A DNA stretch of 64,000 nucleotides from NCBI RefSeq assembly GCF_000429565.1, contig NZ_AUCC01000001.1, positions 1 to 64,000 on the forward strand, written 5' to 3'. Origin of the DNA: Arsenophonus nasoniae DSM 15247 (GTDB lineage Bacteria > Pseudomonadota > Gammaproteobacteria > Enterobacterales > Enterobacteriaceae). A model generated the notes under the pieces. The model saw only the letters and a program-made list of their open reading frames with translations. It was not told where the DNA came from and ran no database searches. The translations under genes were made by a program, and so were the position numbers. Of this stretch, positions 62,079-64,000 are shown piece by piece. Each line of letters opens with the position of its first letter. The stretch's first letter is position 1.

Positions 62079-62735
62079 ATGAAACCTATTGCAGTAATTT
62101 TAAGTGGTTGTGGTGTATTGGATGGTAGCGAAATCCATGAGTCAGTACTTACTATATTATCTTTGAGTCAAAATAATGTTGAAATGTGTTTTTTTGCGCC
62201 TGATCGAGAGCAACTAGATGTTATTAATCATATAAGTGAAAAAGAAAAACAAGAAAAACGAAACATAATGGTCGAATCTGCACGTATTTCACGTGGAAAA
62301 ATAGCGCCTTTAGCATCTGCAGATGCCAATAAGTTTAGTGCAGTCATCATTCCTGGTGGATTTGGGGTTGCAAAGAATTTATCTAATTTTGTTATTAAAG
62401 GAAGTGATTGTGAAATAGATAAAGATTTATTAACATTTTGTCGCAAAATTCACCAACAAGGAAAACCCATGGGGTTGATGTGTATTGCACCTGTTATGTT
62501 ACCAAAAATTTTAAATAAAACGGTAACGTTAACAATAGGCAATGATAAAGAAACCATTGCTCAAATAGAACAAATGGGCGGGAAACATATTATTTGTTCC
62601 TTTGATGATATTGTAGTTGATGAAGAGAATAGAGTAATCACAACACCCGCTTATATGTTAGCATCATCACCTAATGAGGCATGGCAAGGGATTAATAAAT
62701 TAGTTAAAAAAGTTATCGAGATGGCTAGCCGTTAG
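62079..62735 (+). CDS. elbB: Glyoxalase ElbB (isoprenoid biosynthesis glyoxalase, DJ-1/PfpI family)
   Basis: ElbB is a DJ-1/PfpI superfamily protein with weak glyoxalase activity, also named for an effect on isoprenoid output; its real role is unclear. The 218-residue protein (E. coli 217) has [36 protein letters not shown] and the nucleophile Cys in [16 protein letters not shown] at 62079 follows GGAG; the frame opens four codons earlier. It lies 2 bp before mtgA. Confidence 0.94.
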   Translation: MKPIAVILSGCGVLDGSEIHESVLTILSLSQNNVEMCFFAPDREQLDVINHISEKEKQEKRNIMVESARISRGKIAPLASADANKFSAVIIPGGFGVAKNLSNFVIKGSDCEIDKDLLTFCRKIHQQGKPMGLMCIAPVMLPKILNKTVTLTIGNDKETIAQIEQMGGKHIICSFDDIVVDEENRVITTPAYMLASSPNEAWQGINKLVKKVIEMASR

Positions 62736-62737
62736 TT

Positions 62738-63454
62738 ATGTTAGCTTACTTATTATGGCATTGGTTAAAAAGGACATTATTAATCTTATCTTCTTGTTGG
62801 TTAATAACGATTTTGATTTTTAAATTTTTGCCTGTTCCTTTTTCGATGGTAATGTTAGAAAGAGAAATTAACGCTTGGTTATCATTAAATTTTTCTTATA
62901 TTTCTCGTTCCTCTTGGGTAGAAATTAATGCCATCTTGCCGAACATGTTAATTGCAGCTATTGCTGCAGAAGATCAAAATTTCCCAAATCATTGGGGATT
63001 TGATTTTCAGGCAATAGAAAGCGCCATCAACCAAAATCCGGCTAGTAAAAAACCTGTCAGAGGGGCTTCAACTATCACTCAACAAGTTGTAAAAAATCTT
63101 TGGCTATGGGATGGACGAAGCTGGTTACGTAAAGGCGTTGAAGCTATTATGACGCCAATAATTGAAGTTATGTGGTCTAAAAAGCGGATTTTGACGATTT
63201 ATTTGAATATAGCTGAGTTTGGTGAAGGTATTTTTGGCGTAGAAGAGGCGGCAAAATATTATTTTAAAAAACAGGCAAATCAATTAAATGAAGCGGAAGC
63301 TGCCCTATTAGCGGCAGTTTTACCAAATCCGTTAGTTTATCAAGTAAAAAGACCATCTAATGATTTATTAATAAGACAAGCATGGATACTGCGGCAAATG
63401 CAGCAATTAGGTGGTAAGAATTTTCTGAAAAAATATGGCTTCATTGCTAATTAA
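62738..63454 (+). CDS. mtgA: Monofunctional peptidoglycan transglycosylase MtgA
   Basis: MtgA polymerises lipid II into glycan strands at the inner membrane, without transpeptidase activity. A membrane helix (about residues 12-32) precedes the GT51 domain with the catalytic Glu in [31 protein letters not shown] and [20 protein letters not shown]. The length is 238 aa (E. coli 242). It follows elbB by 2 bp, as in E. coli. Confidence 0.96.
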   Translation: MLAYLLWHWLKRTLLILSSCWLITILIFKFLPVPFSMVMLEREINAWLSLNFSYISRSSWVEINAILPNMLIAAIAAEDQNFPNHWGFDFQAIESAINQNPASKKPVRGASTITQQVVKNLWLWDGRSWLRKGVEAIMTPIIEVMWSKKRILTIYLNIAEFGEGIFGVEEAAKYYFKKQANQLNEAEAALLAAVLPNPLVYQVKRPSNDLLIRQAWILRQMQQLGGKNFLKKYGFIAN

Positions 63455-64000
63455 TTTTAGTGCTAGTATAAAATATTGAAAATTTAATTTTTATGGATTT
63501 TTATTATTTACATAAGAGAATTATTTCTTTTGTTTATTATTTTTATTAAATTATAAATTTTGTTATTTTAGACGTCAAATAACTAACTGAGTTTCAGTAA
63601 AAAAACCGATAAATCAGTGCATAAACCAGCAAAATAGCTACTGGCACGGTTAAACAAATTCAGATGTTATAGTTTTTTTACTTTCCAATTAAATATTCCC
63701 TTACCTAAAAATAGAGTTATACAGAAACTCCACTGCTAACTATTCTCCTAACAGCCCTTGGAGGGAGTATTGTTGCATGAGTAATATTTACATTGAGTGA
63801 TATTATTTAACATGAATCGTTGTTCGAAAAAAAGTGATCGTAATTCCAGATTGAGAAATTTAAACACGTTACACAACTGATGGCATTTCCATACAAAGTG
63901 CTTATATTGAAGAGAAGTAGTTACTTTAATCTACTTAATTTTTTTAAAATTATTGTGAAATTAGTTATGATAACCAAATATTGAGCTGCCTTTAATAAAA
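63455..64000. other. Non-coding region after mtgA to the window end
   Basis: About 550 bp of A/T-rich sequence with no supported reading frame. A short hydrophobic stretch can be read on the minus strand at about 63600-63662, but it has no start codon and is preceded by a stop. I see no clear terminator or repeat. It may be a promoter region for a gene beyond the window or a decayed gene. Confidence 0.5.

Noticed and set aside
63600-63662. Hydrophobic minus-strand stretch (ICLTVPVAILLVYALIYRFFY) that looks like the end of a small membrane protein
   Set aside because: It is preceded in frame by a stop and has no start codon; a frameshift would have to be assumed and I recognise no family.

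Overview
The window is AT-rich chromosomal DNA from a gammaproteobacterium of the order Enterobacterales. Nearly every gene is orthologous and mostly collinear with Escherichia coli. The strong AT bias, a type II dehydroquinase gene next to accBC, a barnase/barstar pair near tldD, an insertion sequence in frdB and several fresh coding lesions suggest a host-associated member such as Arsenophonus or a close Morganellaceae relative. That genus call is inference, not something read directly from the sequence.

Layout. 1-282: end of an IS3-family element inserted in frdB, leaving 23 codons of frdB behind an intact frdA. 3.0-8.3 kb: epmA, the glpTQ glycerol-3-phosphate operon, the queuosine-precursor transporter yhhQ and tusA. 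8.4-12.9 kb: zntA with a clear ZntR-type operator, then yhhN, yhhM, yhhL and rsmD. 13.1-17.1 kb: the ftsY-ftsE-ftsX operon and rpoH. 17.2-25.2 kb (minus strand): dusB-fis, which here form one uninterrupted reading frame, then prmA, panF, yhdT, accC, accB, aroQ and acuI. 25.8-36.8 kb: mreBCD, yhdE, rng, yhdP, a nitrilase-family gene and tldD. 36.8-37.5 kb: a membrane-anchored barnase homologue with its barstar inhibitor. 37.5-39.6 kb: darP and pmbA (tldE). 39.9-46.9 kb (minus strand): npr, rapZ, ptsN, hpf, rpoN, lptB, lptA, lptC, kdsC, kdsD. 47.2-52.0 kb: mlaFEDCB, ibaG, murA. 52.1-56.7 kb: degS, degQ, zapG and a zapE interrupted by a stop codon. 56.9-59.3 kb: rplM-rpsI and sspA-sspB. 59.5-63.5 kb: arcB, the sRNA gene arcZ on the opposite strand, elbB and mtgA.

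Functional themes. The envelope dominates: LPS transport and Kdo synthesis (lptABC, kdsCD), outer-membrane lipid asymmetry (mla), peptidoglycan precursor and polymer synthesis (murA, mtgA), cell shape (mreBCD), division (ftsEX, zapG, zapE) and periplasmic proteolysis (degS, degQ). Regulation is also dense: rpoH, rpoN with the nitrogen PTS, fis, arcB/arcZ and sspAB. Several genes expected by E. coli synteny are missing between conserved neighbours: csrD between acuI and mreB, yrbG between kdsD and mlaF, and yrbL near npr/mtgA. This fits genome streamlining.

Most notable observations: ArcZ, recognised on the minus strand beside arcB; the dusB-fis readthrough, explained by one extra base in an A/T run; the in-frame TGA in zapE; the IS disruption of frdB and a 7-bp triplication that breaks the IS transposase itself; the barnase-barstar locus; and a 26-bp perfect palindrome upstream of sspA. 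All start sites were chosen by family length and visible ribosome-binding sites. No database or folding computation was run.
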